Part shown: piece after piece, positions 43,077-51,712 of the stretch
Layout: each line of letters starts with the position of its first letter
Numbering within the stretch: position 1 is the stretch's first letter
Assembly: GCA_018402565.1 (NCBI GenBank)
Contig: JAGYIQ010000011.1
Coordinates: 62,001-126,000, forward strand
Length of the DNA stretch: 64,000 bases
From: Pirellulaceae bacterium
Lineage (GTDB): Bacteria > Planctomycetota > Planctomycetia > Pirellulales > Pirellulaceae
Direction of reading: 5' to 3'
Program-made: the position numbers and the translations under genes
Notes under the pieces: generated by a model
Databases searched by the model: none
The model's input: the letters and a program-made list of their open reading frames with translations, nothing else
Told to the model about the DNA's origin: nothing

Positions 43077-44744
43077 CTACTTCCCCTCGCGATTCGGGCC
43101 TGCCGGCAGAGGCGGGATTGATCGAATATTCTCAGTACATTCAGAACAATAATCATAATCGTACTCTACCTTGACAGTCTCATGACTTATGAAATCATCA
43201 ACACTATTGTGAAGTCCATCGGGCCAAGCTTTGGCAATCCAACCTCGGGAATCCTTCGCTGTATTTCGTTGGAAGTATTTTTCGCAGACTTGCGTTGGTG
43301 TTAGTCCTGGTTTTACAGGAAAGAGATCAACATGCCAATTCGCGTTATAAGTTCCCCATGTACCAAATCCGCCAGTCGCTTTTAAGTCAAAAGCAACCGA
43401 GTACTGCCTCTGCTTTCCGTCTGGGTTGCCGGCATGCTTAGGTGTCTCAGGAAGACTTCCGTTACTATTGATCGGGTAGCAGGTTACCGTCTTGTCCTCA
43501 TCTTTACGAGGATCACCAGGACAAAAACAGTTGTGGATTGTCCAGGCAGTATCTAAGTCAATGATCAAGACTCCGCCATTTACAGCGATTTTCTTTAGCT
43601 CATCATCCTCGAGGATAATCCAAATACCCATATATCCCCCAGTGCAAGCGTTCGAAGTAAATGGCCCTCCATTTACCGATTCAAGCTTTAGCGTTCCATT
43701 TGGATCTGCATAACCGAGGCAAAAATACCCCCGATACAAACTCATCCCATCCACAAACTCCAACGGATCGCGGCGTAAGAATTCACCTGTTAGCGGGTTG
43801 TAGTACCGTGCACGGAAGTACATGAGCCCCGACTCTGCGTCGTGCCAACGACTGGTGTAGCCGAAGTTGTTGCCGTAAGAGGAGGTGCTACGGACGGTGG
43901 TGCCATTGGCGGCGTAGATGGTGCGTTTGCCAGTCATCTCATAAGCGTATCGCTCCACGACATTGCCATTGGCCAAGTCGTGGAGGGCGGTGATGCTCCA
44001 CTGGCGGTTGCGAGTGACTCCGTATTTGGTCGCGTCACTGCGACGGATCAGGACCAACGAATCGATCTCGCCAGCGTACACGTATTCCTGAACCGGGGTA
44101 CTGGCAGCGACTCCGGCGTTGTACTCGGCGATTAAGTTCGGACCGGCATGAACATGGACTCGGTGTTCGACGACGCTGCCGCTGCGCGTGATCTTCTTCC
44201 AGATCCGATTGCCACCCACGTAGCCGTTTTCGTTCAGGCCAACGATCCCAGCCGTCGCTCCAGCCGGAACGTTGGTGTTCTTCATCCGACCGGCATCGTC
44301 CCACACCGCCGACACTTTGGTGTGCAGCTTGGTCGTGTTGCCGTCGGTGTCGTAAGTCTGAGTCGTACCGCCAGTCACCGTCGTCAAGCCATGAGCCGTG
44401 TTGTACCCACGAGCGGTGTTGTTGCCGTTGAGATTCACGTTCGAGATATTACCGATGTCACTGCGAGTGAGCAGGATGTTTTCGTTGACGCCACTGCGTT
44501 TGAATCGCATAAAGCGATCCTCCGAGTCGTACCCGTCCGCGAACGGGCCACCGGCATGAATGGTTGAAAAGCTGTAATTGGCCATGTTCCCGCTCAACGT
44601 TTCGCTGGTGACATTTCCGTTTTGGTCATAAGTGTAAGTCTGCGAGCCAACATTGGTATTGTTGATCTGAGTCAACTGTGAACCGGGCAATGTCGCGGAT
44701 CGCTCCGCGATCCGTTGGAAAAATTGGATCGCGGAGCGATCCAC
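43077..44744 (-). CDS. 5'-truncated class B RHS tip with an unknown C-terminal domain
   Basis: The 555-residue frame starts with GTG inside a palindrome (44689-44750) that replaced the RHS N-terminus. RHS homology begins at GSQLTQINNTN. The core is class B (NRQWSITALHDLANGN, FRARYYNPLTGEFLRRDP, EFVDGMSLYRGY) and ends at YADPNG. Note FLRRDP where the other copies have FLSRDP. The C-terminal domain of about 205 residues is unique and has scattered cysteines (CFCPGD, YCSEC). Its central part contains IILEDDELKKIAVNGGVLII. I do not recognise its activity. The stop overlaps the next gene, the candidate immunity protein. Confidence 0.7.
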   Translation of the reverse strand: MDRSAIQFFQRIAERSATLPGSQLTQINNTNVGSQTYTYDQNGNVTSETLSGNMANYSFSTIHAGGPFADGYDSEDRFMRFKRSGVNENILLTRSDIGNISNVNLNGNNTARGYNTAHGLTTVTGGTTQTYDTDGNTTKLHTKVSAVWDDAGRMKNTNVPAGATAGIVGLNENGYVGGNRIWKKITRSGSVVEHRVHVHAGPNLIAEYNAGVAASTPVQEYVYAGEIDSLVLIRRSDATKYGVTRNRQWSITALHDLANGNVVERYAYEMTGKRTIYAANGTTVRSTSSYGNNFGYTSRWHDAESGLMYFRARYYNPLTGEFLRRDPLEFVDGMSLYRGYFCLGYADPNGTLKLESVNGGPFTSNACTGGYMGIWIILEDDELKKIAVNGGVLIIDLDTAWTIHNCFCPGDPRKDEDKTVTCYPINSNGSLPETPKHAGNPDGKQRQYSVAFDLKATGGFGTWGTYNANWHVDLFPVKPGLTPTQVCEKYFQRNTAKDSRGWIAKAWPDGLHNSVDDFISHETVKVEYDYDYCSECTENIRSIPPLPAGPNREGK

Positions 44745-44750
44745 GACATT
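44689..44750. repeat. 25-bp near-perfect inverted repeat inside RHS debris
   Basis: Left arm 44689-44713 (AATGTCGCGGATCGCTCCGC, then GATCC) and right arm 44726-44750 differ at one position and are separated by 12 nt. It interrupts RHS coding sequence; RHS similarity resumes on both sides (GSQLTQ downstream, DDRQLA upstream) but with missing codons. It looks like a small palindromic element. Confidence 0.85.
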
Positions 44751-44830
44751 GTTGCCAACTGCCGATCATCATAAGTATACACGGCCTCGCGACCGGAAGG
44801 ATACGTCAGTTTAGCAAATATGCAGCCCCA
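44751..44830 (-). pseudogene. RHS fragment
   Basis: On the minus strand it reads AKLTYPSGREAVYTYDDRQL, the same RHS segment that precedes the class B tip at 50969. It is cut by the palindrome at one side and ends abruptly at the other. Confidence 0.7.
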
Positions 44831-44879
44831 TTTTCGGTTTGTATGATTGGCACGCAAGTTTGGCAGGGCAGGCAGATGG

Positions 44880-45035
44880 GTGGCACCTATTTTCGTGCTG
44901 GATCGACTGTTGCATTCCGCAACGGTGCTCAATATCCAAGGCCGCAGCTACAGACTAAAAGACTTGGAGGCAAGCCTGGGACGCTCGGCGTCGACCACGA
45001 CAACCGGCGGGTCGGACACCACCCGGACCGGCTAA
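44880..45035 (+). pseudogene. IstB C-terminal remnant
   Basis: The frame reads VLDRLLHSATVLNIQGRSYR and then LKDLEASLGRS, which matches the C-terminal end of IstB-like ATPases of IS21 elements. The rest of the IstA/IstB pair is absent. It ends just before a perfect 20-bp palindrome. Confidence 0.65.
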
Positions 45036-45047
45036 CCGACCGCGCGC

Positions 45048-45100
45048 GAGTTGGGGGCCGTTTCGATTCCGCTGCGTTCCATCGAAACGGCCCCCAACTC
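45048..45100. repeat. Perfect 20-bp inverted repeat
   Basis: GAGTTGGGGGCCGTTTCGAT (45048-45067) and its exact complement (45081-45100) flank a 13-nt loop. It follows the IstB remnant. Next to it, CGTAAAGGTTCGG occurs twice (about 45128 and 45159) and GTGTCCCCAG twice (about 45220 and 45252). These are probably leftovers of insertion sequence ends. The rest of 45101-45347 has no gene. Confidence 0.85.
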
Positions 45101-45347
45101 GCTGATGTTAAGATAGGAAAGGAATCAGAAATCGTAAAGGTTCGGTTCCGCTAACTTCGTAAAGGTTCGGGTTCACAGACATCCTGTTCGAGTGATCGCA
45201 ACCATGGGAGTTTTGTGTGTCCCCAGGTTGCGCGCCGCTACGGAAAGTTGTGTGTCCCCAGATGGTCTCCCTCGGACAGAAACGTTTGCAGCCATTGCAA
45301 GTACGACCACAATTCGGTCAAACATGCGATCATGCGGCCCGTAACAC

Positions 45348-46235
45348 CTATTTGTCTTCTCTGATACCCTTTATTAAGTCCTTCAACTGCGATTCGTGTG
45401 CTACTTTCAAATTCCCTGCTTCAACGATTTTTTCGGTGTCATTTGGTACTTCTGAACAACAAATCAACAACAGCGTGGATAGAAACCTAACATCATCATT
45501 ACGATCTTTCTGAAGTACTTCTACCTCGTCTCGAAACAGTTCAGAGTGACCGTGCATTGAGAGCAACCAGTACAGATAAAAGACCTTTTCAGCTCTTGAC
45601 TCGCACGTTTTTAATCGTTCGACAACGGACAAAACTTCCACCGCATCTCGTTTTAGTTCCGTGACCACTGAGGCGAGGTCGTCCACAACCATTGCGAATC
45701 CCTGATACTTGAATAAGAGATTTTCATTAGGATTGCTATCAATGATTGCAAGTGAATTATAAAGATCAAAAGTAAATCCGACGTCTTCGACTTCCTTAAA
45801 CACGCTTTCATTGACTGGTGTCGCATAACAAAGCGTCTTAAATGCGGAAACGCGAGTTCCGAAGTTGCACTCTCGAATGTTGTTTAGGATTTTTAAAATG
45901 GCCTCTCGTGTAGACCCGTCAATTTTGGGGCTTCGTGACAATAACTCCAGAGCACAGAATATTGTCCGACTGCTTTCAATATATGGGTTTAGTTTCAAAG
46001 TAAGCTCTGTTTCAACAGTCGAGTCCATCCAGTTCAAATCCAATCTATGCTGAATCGGCAATAACGGAATGCCGAAGCCGCTGTCGATTAGTCGTTCTTC
46101 AGCCATTCTCGAAGCATTAAGATCGTCAGAAATAAAGGCAATGACGTCTGACCTAAACGACTCAATCGGATCTGATTTCTCTTGCACGGCAAGTGGAAAT
46201 AAATAGCTGATGAAAATAATTCCCGAAATTTTCAT
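45348..46235 (-). CDS. Helical protein, candidate immunity gene for the hydrolase RHS tip
   Basis: I chose the ATG at 46235, which overlaps the RHS stop as TAATG and has AAGGGA 6 nt upstream, giving 295 residues. A short N-terminal hydrophobic stretch (ISGIIFISYLFPLAV) suggests export or anchoring. The remainder is helical, with repeats reminiscent of HEAT/ARM folds (LKILNNIRECNFGTRVSAFK, EVEVLQKDRNDDVRFLSTLL). It is AT-rich. The overlap with the upstream tip indicates coupled translation. Immunity is inferred from position only. Confidence 0.65.
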   Translation of the reverse strand: MKISGIIFISYLFPLAVQEKSDPIESFRSDVIAFISDDLNASRMAEERLIDSGFGIPLLPIQHRLDLNWMDSTVETELTLKLNPYIESSRTIFCALELLSRSPKIDGSTREAILKILNNIRECNFGTRVSAFKTLCYATPVNESVFKEVEDVGFTFDLYNSLAIIDSNPNENLLFKYQGFAMVVDDLASVVTELKRDAVEVLSVVERLKTCESRAEKVFYLYWLLSMHGHSELFRDEVEVLQKDRNDDVRFLSTLLLICCSEVPNDTEKIVEAGNLKVAHESQLKDLIKGIREDK

Positions 46236-48142
46236 TATCGTCCCTTCAATTCGTGTTGGCACTCCCGACAGCTTGCGTACGACTCCTTCGACGGGTCGGC
46301 CTTAAATGGTCTCAATGTATCCTGCCAGTGATTTTGGATCTTTGACAGATATGGAATTAACTTGTGTGCTTCCAGATGCGATCTCTTATTTAGAAATTGC
46401 AACGGGTTATACGGTCCATTTAGTATATCGTCTTTGGTAATTTCCAAATTCGGTCCAGCAAACGGAAAACTATCTCCAACAAATGGGGGATTGATCGAGG
46501 ACTTTTGGTAGTAGTTAGACCAACTACAAAAATTCGTTGGCGTTATGCTCTCAGGCCATAGAGTTTTGAACCTAGTTAACACTAATATATCGATGTTGTT
46601 GATTTCGGTGCTAAAGTTTGGAAGCGGAAATACTGGATCAATTGTGAAAACAACATCGACTCTAATCTCCGGATCCAAGTGCTGTATCGCTGCAAAAACT
46701 TTTGATGCGGTTGCAGCACCATAGCTAAATCCAATCAATACGATTCGTGGATAGCACATTTGACAATAGTTGTCTTGCTCTGCACTCCTCGCAATCTCGA
46801 TTATTTCATTCGCAGCTTGAAGAATTTTCAACGGTTCATGGTTTCGTTGTCGGTCAACGGTTACAACTACTTCGTCTCCAAGTACCTCAATCGCCAGAGA
46901 CTTGTAGACATCTTCTATGACCGTAGGTCCGAGCTTTATGGGGCCTGGCACATGTGCGCCAGCCCCCTCCCAGCCGAAAACATAAACCTTGAACCCACTA
47001 GGATCCGTTCCCTTCAAGGTAAAATACCCCCGGTACAAACTCATCCCATCCACAAACTCCATGGGATCTCGGCTGAGGAATTCGCCGGTGAGTGGGTTGT
47101 AGTAACGAGCCCGAAAGTACATCAGCCCCGACTCTGCGTCGTGCCAGCGGTTGGTGTAGCCGAAGTTGTTGCCGTAGGAGGAGGTTGTGCGGACGGTGGT
47201 GCCGTTGGCGGCGTAGATGGTGCGTTTGCCGGTCATCTCGTAAGCGTAACGCTCGACGATGTTGCCGTTGGCCAAGTCGTGCAGGGCCGTGATGCTCCAC
47301 TGGCGGTTGCGAGTGACTCCGTATTTGGTCGCGTCGCTGCGACGGATCATGACCAGCGAATCGATCTCGCCAGCGTACACGTACTCCTGCACCGGGGTGC
47401 TGGCTGCGACGCCTGCGTTGTACTCGGCGATCAAGTTTGGACCGGCATGAATATGCACGCGGTGTTCGACGACGCTGCCACTGCGCGTGATCTTCTTCCA
47501 GATCCGATTGCCACCCACGTAGCCATTTTCGTTCAGGCCCTGGATACCCGCCGTAGCTCCAGCCGGAACGTTGGTGTTCTTCATCCGTCCGGCATCATCC
47601 CAAACGGCGGTCACGTTCGTGTGCAGCTTGGTCGTGTTGCCGTCCGTGTCGTAAGTCTGAGTCGTACCGCCAGTCACGGTCGTCAAGCCATGCGCCGTGT
47701 TGTACCCGCGAGCGGTATTGGTGCCATTGCGATTGACGTTCGAGATATTACCAATGTTGCTACGCGTGAGCAGAATGTCCTCGGTCACGCCCGAGCGTTT
47801 GAACCGCATGAAGCGATCTTCGGCATCGTAGCCATCCGCAAACGGGCCACCGGCATGAATCGTGGAAAAGCTGTAGTTGGCCATGTTCCCGCTCAACGTT
47901 TCGCTGGTGACATTTCCGTTTAGGTCGTAAGTGTAAGTCTGCGAGCCGACGTTCGTGTTGTTGATCTGAGTCAACTGCGAACCAGCGTTGTAAGTCCGTG
48001 TTTCGTCCACAAACGCGCGGTCCACTCCAGTCAGCATCCCGGCATCCTTTTTCAGCAAATGCCAGTCCTTTCTCTGGAATTGGTGCGTTGCGCGAGTTGT
48101 AGAATTGTATTCAACATTCCGGCTCGATTCCACGACTTGCAA
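46235..48142 (-). CDS. 5'-truncated class B RHS tip with an alpha/beta-hydrolase-like C-terminal domain
   Basis: The frame is 635 residues. RHS similarity starts near residue 36 (LTGVDRAFVDETRTYNAGSQ); the first 35 residues are not RHS and may be untranslated debris. The core is class B and ends with EFVDGMSLYRGYFTLKGTDP followed by SG at 383. The C-terminal domain (about 384-635) begins VYVFGWEGAG. It contains the nucleophile elbow IVLIGFSYGAATA (GxSxG, Ser473), a strand ending FTIDPV (Asp502) and a late His in RSHLEAHKLIPY (589 or 593), plus SNYYQ. This is the order of an alpha/beta-hydrolase lipase or esterase. It resembles lipase-type effectors. A candidate immunity gene overlaps its stop. 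Confidence 0.75.
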   Translation of the reverse strand: MQVVESSRNVEYNSTTRATHQFQRKDWHLLKKDAGMLTGVDRAFVDETRTYNAGSQLTQINNTNVGSQTYTYDLNGNVTSETLSGNMANYSFSTIHAGGPFADGYDAEDRFMRFKRSGVTEDILLTRSNIGNISNVNRNGTNTARGYNTAHGLTTVTGGTTQTYDTDGNTTKLHTNVTAVWDDAGRMKNTNVPAGATAGIQGLNENGYVGGNRIWKKITRSGSVVEHRVHIHAGPNLIAEYNAGVAASTPVQEYVYAGEIDSLVMIRRSDATKYGVTRNRQWSITALHDLANGNIVERYAYEMTGKRTIYAANGTTVRTTSSYGNNFGYTNRWHDAESGLMYFRARYYNPLTGEFLSRDPMEFVDGMSLYRGYFTLKGTDPSGFKVYVFGWEGAGAHVPGPIKLGPTVIEDVYKSLAIEVLGDEVVVTVDRQRNHEPLKILQAANEIIEIARSAEQDNYCQMCYPRIVLIGFSYGAATASKVFAAIQHLDPEIRVDVVFTIDPVFPLPNFSTEINNIDILVLTRFKTLWPESITPTNFCSWSNYYQKSSINPPFVGDSFPFAGPNLEITKDDILNGPYNPLQFLNKRSHLEAHKLIPYLSKIQNHWQDTLRPFKADPSKESYASCRECQHELKGR

Positions 48143-48184
48143 TAACGACCACCCCCGCTTGCTTCCACAACTCGCTCCACGACG

Positions 48185-48275
48185 CCCTACAGGGACCCGA
48201 AGGATACGTCAGTTTCGAAGGGCGCCCTTGGGCGTCGTAGTGGTAGGTGACCGTGTAGGTCTGGCCCGACTAGTT
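48185..48275 (-). pseudogene. RHS YD-repeat remnant
   Basis: The minus strand reads GQTYTVTYHYDAQGRPSKLT and then YPSG, a YD-repeat fragment with no start and no continuation. It shows that a longer class B RHS gene once existed here. Confidence 0.65.
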
Positions 48276-48309
48276 AGTTGGTTCGGAGTGGTGGCAGCCG
48301 GCCCGGATA

Positions 48310-48981
48310 TCATTCCTTACTTGAATTCTCACTTAAAATGTCCGACAATTTCATTGGGATGATTGTAGCGTCACCAAAGAATGGTAACCCGGCGACGGAT
48401 AATCGCGTTGACAAGTCTGCAACGAAATTAATCTTAAGTGGCGGAGAATCGGCTGATTCGACAGAACGAAGCCGTCCTGTGCCTTTGGGGTAAAACCATA
48501 GGGAAAACCGACTTGCAGGGAAGAACGTATCTGGCGCAACCCGGTTGAAAACACGCCATTCCTCCCACTTCTCGACGAAATCGTTTGCCCACCACTCCCC
48601 GGAAATTGACAAAGTCTTATCACCGCATCCAAGTAATACGGTTGCGCCATCCCCAATTGCTTCAGTCGCATCGACATCCCAAATTTCGACCCAATCAAGC
48701 AAACCGGATTTGCGATCTCGTGCCGAATCAGTTAGCACACTGATCACAGCAACTAGGAATATCAGTAGCTCAAAACAAACAATACCAAATAGAATTGCTT
48801 GTGAAGAGACATCAAAAAATAGCGGTATGAAAGTAACCGCTACAACAAATAGGCCTGTGCCTATTACGATCGCCAACAGGATAACTATTACTGTAATCAC
48901 AAGAAATCCTGTTGATCCGACGGCCTCGGATTTTCGAATATTTTCCGGAACAGGGATCGACCTAACGTAAATTCCGCTCAT
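48310..48981 (-). CDS. Two-helix membrane protein, candidate immunity gene
   Basis: The 223 residues contain two adjacent membrane segments (FLVITVIVILLAIVIGTGLF, about 28-50, and ILFGIVCFELLIFLVAVISV, about 63-83). A soluble C-terminal domain rich in Trp, Asp and Phe follows (SGEWWANDFVEKWEEWRVF). It starts 29 nt after the RHS tip with the HNH-like domain. It is AT-rich and without relatives I recognise. An inner-membrane location would suit protection against a toxin with membrane-entry segments. Confidence 0.6.
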   Translation of the reverse strand: MSGIYVRSIPVPENIRKSEAVGSTGFLVITVIVILLAIVIGTGLFVVAVTFIPLFFDVSSQAILFGIVCFELLIFLVAVISVLTDSARDRKSGLLDWVEIWDVDATEAIGDGATVLLGCGDKTLSISGEWWANDFVEKWEEWRVFNRVAPDTFFPASRFSLWFYPKGTGRLRSVESADSPPLKINFVADLSTRLSVAGLPFFGDATIIPMKLSDILSENSSKE

Positions 48982-49010
48982 TCAGTGTTCTTCTCGCAGT
49001 ACTGTCAACG

Positions 49011-50969
49011 CTATTCGTATGGGTCACCGGGCTGTTTCGGTAGTTCATGACTGTCACAACCCCTCTCGCCTATAGCCTTGCCAGCTTTATACGCTCCATA
49101 TGCAGCGGCGGCACCACTAGACGGTATGGCAGCTTGCGTACCACGAAACAACCACCATTGCAATCTACCGCGGGTACCGTTCCCAATCAATCCATTCCAA
49201 AAGGCCGGTAACGGAAACAGATTCCAACCGGCATGTACAGGTCTAATTGATTGAGCATACCACCAATGGTGCCACTCCAGTCGAAGCTTGTAGTATAACC
49301 ACTTATCAGTTGACCTTAGCCAAGAATTCCAAGGTCGGACAATCAATTTCTGAAAGAACCCACTTCGAACAACCGTCTTATAGCCAACTCCACTAGTAAA
49401 GAATCTTGCTATTTGAGTTGATAAACTATTGGGAGCCCTAGTTGGCGCGGTGCTAAGGACTCTCACAAAGTTCCCGTATACTCCTTTAGCCACCGCAAAC
49501 GAACTTCTGCCATAGTGAGCGGCCCCAGAAATCGCGCCTGGTCCCCAGATAATTCCCGCTGCCCAGCCGACGGCTCCCACTGCTACCGTGCCAGCTGCGA
49601 GCTTTCCGCGAGTCAACCACAAATCGACGGGATCATACGGATGGAGTGATTCCGTTGTCAACAAGTAGTCCTCCCACTTCTTGTACGAGACTGTTTCGGT
49701 GTTTTGTGCTGTATAGGTTCCTGTCCATCCTCCCAGCTTTGAACAAGCTTTCCTACAACAATCATCCAGGACGCGGTTACATTCAACTTGAACGTCCGTC
49801 GTGCTTCCAAAAACATCCCCATCTAACCAACCGGAATAACAGCGACACCTGACGGTTTGCAGGCCACTTGGATCGACGTAATTGACGTCCATGTAACCGC
49901 GATACAAACTTATTCCGTCGACAAAACCAGCCGGATCCCTGCTCAAGAACTCACCAGTTAGCGGGTTGTAGAACCGTGCACGGAAATACATGAGATCCGA
50001 TTCTGCGTCGTGCCAGCGGTTGGTGTAGCCGAAGTGGTTGCCGAAGGAGGAGGTGCTGCGGACGGTGGTGCCGTTGGCGGCGTAGATGGTGCGCTTGCCG
50101 GTCATCTCGTAAGCGTATCGCTCGACTACATTGCCGTTGGCTAAGTCGTGTAAGGCCGTGATGCTCCACTGGCGATTGCGAGTGACTCCGTATTTGGTCG
50201 CGTCGCTGCGACGAATCATGACCAGCGAATCGATCTCGCCAGCATACACGTACTCCTGCACAGGGGTACTGGCCACGACTCCGGCGTTGTACTCGGCGAT
50301 TAGGTTCGGGCCGGCATGGATGTGGACGCGGTGTTCAACTACCTTGCCGCTGCGAGTGATCTTCTTCCACACTCGAGTCCCACCGACGTAGCCGTATTCG
50401 TTGAAGCCTTGAATACCCGCCGTGGCCCCGGTCGGAACGCTCGTGTTCTTCATCCGACCGGCATCGTCCCAGGCGGCGTACACGTTGGTGTGCAGCTTGG
50501 TCGTGTTGCCGTCGGTGTCGTAAGTCTGAGTCGTTCCGCCAGTCACAGTGGTTAAGCCATGCGTCGTGTTGTACCCACGCGCGGTGTTGCTGCCGTTGCG
50601 ATTTACGTTCGCGATATTACCAATGTTGCTACGTGTCAACAGAATGTCCTCGGTCACGCCACTGCGTTTGAATCGCATGAAGCGATCTTCGGCATCGTAG
50701 CCATCCGCAAACGGCCCACCCGCATGAATCGTAGAAAAGCTGTAGTTGGCCATGTTCCCGCTCAACGTTTCGCTGGTGACATTTCCGTTTTGGTCATAAG
50801 TATAAGTCTGCGAGCCAACATTGGTATTGTTGATCTGAGTCAATTGTGAACCGGCATTATAGGTCCGCGTCTCGTTGACAAACGCCCGAGTCACTCCGGT
50901 TAGCAATCCGTTATCATTATAGCTGCGGTCTTCGATCTGGGCACCTTCCCACTTGATCGTTTTCAGCAA
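49011..50969 (-). CDS. 5'-truncated class B RHS tip with an HNH/WHH-like C-terminal domain
   Basis: The frame is 652 residues and begins with TTG. RHS similarity continues a further ~16 codons upstream to a stop, so no native start is visible. The class B core ends at FVDGISLYRGYMDVNYVDPS. The C-terminal part has a Cys-rich segment (RCRCYSG, CCRKAC). A Gly/Ala-rich helix pair near 457-484 looks able to insert into membranes. EWHHWWY (565-571) comes before GWNLFPLPAFWN (581-592). HH followed by NL-P is the pattern of HNH-type nuclease toxins such as the WHH family. The usual final His is not present, so activity is uncertain. Confidence 0.7.
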   Translation of the reverse strand: MLKTIKWEGAQIEDRSYNDNGLLTGVTRAFVNETRTYNAGSQLTQINNTNVGSQTYTYDQNGNVTSETLSGNMANYSFSTIHAGGPFADGYDAEDRFMRFKRSGVTEDILLTRSNIGNIANVNRNGSNTARGYNTTHGLTTVTGGTTQTYDTDGNTTKLHTNVYAAWDDAGRMKNTSVPTGATAGIQGFNEYGYVGGTRVWKKITRSGKVVEHRVHIHAGPNLIAEYNAGVVASTPVQEYVYAGEIDSLVMIRRSDATKYGVTRNRQWSITALHDLANGNVVERYAYEMTGKRTIYAANGTTVRSTSSFGNHFGYTNRWHDAESDLMYFRARFYNPLTGEFLSRDPAGFVDGISLYRGYMDVNYVDPSGLQTVRCRCYSGWLDGDVFGSTTDVQVECNRVLDDCCRKACSKLGGWTGTYTAQNTETVSYKKWEDYLLTTESLHPYDPVDLWLTRGKLAAGTVAVGAVGWAAGIIWGPGAISGAAHYGRSSFAVAKGVYGNFVRVLSTAPTRAPNSLSTQIARFFTSGVGYKTVVRSGFFQKLIVRPWNSWLRSTDKWLYYKLRLEWHHWWYAQSIRPVHAGWNLFPLPAFWNGLIGNGTRGRLQWWLFRGTQAAIPSSGAAAAYGAYKAGKAIGERGCDSHELPKQPGDPYE

Positions 50970-51034
50970 CTGCCGATCATCATAAGTATACTCGGCCTCG
51001 CGACCGGAAGGATACCTTTGCTAACGCCTTATTG

Positions 51035-51700
51035 TCATTTGGCTCTCGGTAGGCTATTCCTGTCCTCGTCCACAGTCAAGACGATAGGGAACTTAATATC
51101 TTCGGTGATGTTCAATACTCCGTTTCTTGTTTTGGCCGTCTGAAGATATCCAAAGGAAGGATGCCAAAATTTCAGTTGGAATTCTCCACTCGGGATACCC
51201 TTCAATTGAAATTTCCCATCCTTTTCGGTTTTGGAAAAGACTTGGCTTGGGGTTACGAATACATTTAAGACTTCATCCGAATGAACTGAGCAAATAAGCT
51301 TGGTTGAGCCAACATAGCCGAATTTAAACGATTGTGTTTGACCATCAATGTTAGGCGAAGTAGAACTGTCGCGAATATCTTGAATCCAGTGACCAGTGTT
51401 ACCAGAAACGTCAACTACCAACTCTTGAAATTTGGCGACAACTACCAATTCCGCCGGGAAGCCCGACGTAGCCAAAGTCGTCCGTTGCGGCGGCAGAAGG
51501 GCCTGCCGACTTTTCCGCAAGTCGGATGACTCTTCTACAAGAAAGACAACGACATCAGCAATCCCTTCGCCGCGATTGTTGATCACCATTCCATTGCAAT
51601 ACCTAGGTGAATCGATTTCTACAATCAATCGAACATAAACCAAGTTAGAGCCAACCAATACTAGGAACGACACAAGACACACAAAGCCGATTATCTTCAT
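51035..51700 (-). CDS. Exported beta-sandwich protein, candidate immunity gene of the main RHS protein
   Basis: The 221 residues have a signal peptide or anchor (IIGFVCLVSFLVLVGSNLVY). One segment resembles a carboxypeptidase regulatory-like or transthyretin-like repeat (KDGKFQLKGIPSGEFQLKFW), a beta-sandwich that is common in periplasmic proteins. The gene begins 12 nt after the stop of the full-length RHS gene, in the same orientation, the classical place for an immunity gene. Since the predicted toxin is a papain-like hydrolase acting outside the cytoplasm, an exported inhibitor would be logical. No homology to known inhibitors is claimed. Confidence 0.6.
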   Translation of the reverse strand: MKIIGFVCLVSFLVLVGSNLVYVRLIVEIDSPRYCNGMVINNRGEGIADVVVFLVEESSDLRKSRQALLPPQRTTLATSGFPAELVVVAKFQELVVDVSGNTGHWIQDIRDSSTSPNIDGQTQSFKFGYVGSTKLICSVHSDEVLNVFVTPSQVFSKTEKDGKFQLKGIPSGEFQLKFWHPSFGYLQTAKTRNGVLNITEDIKFPIVLTVDEDRNSLPRAK

Positions 51701-51712
51701 AGCAATTCCAAA

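Noticed and set aside
46760..47923. Plus-strand frame antisense to a class B RHS tip
   Set aside because: Similar antisense frames occur in every class B copy because the core is conserved; the RHS reading is clear.
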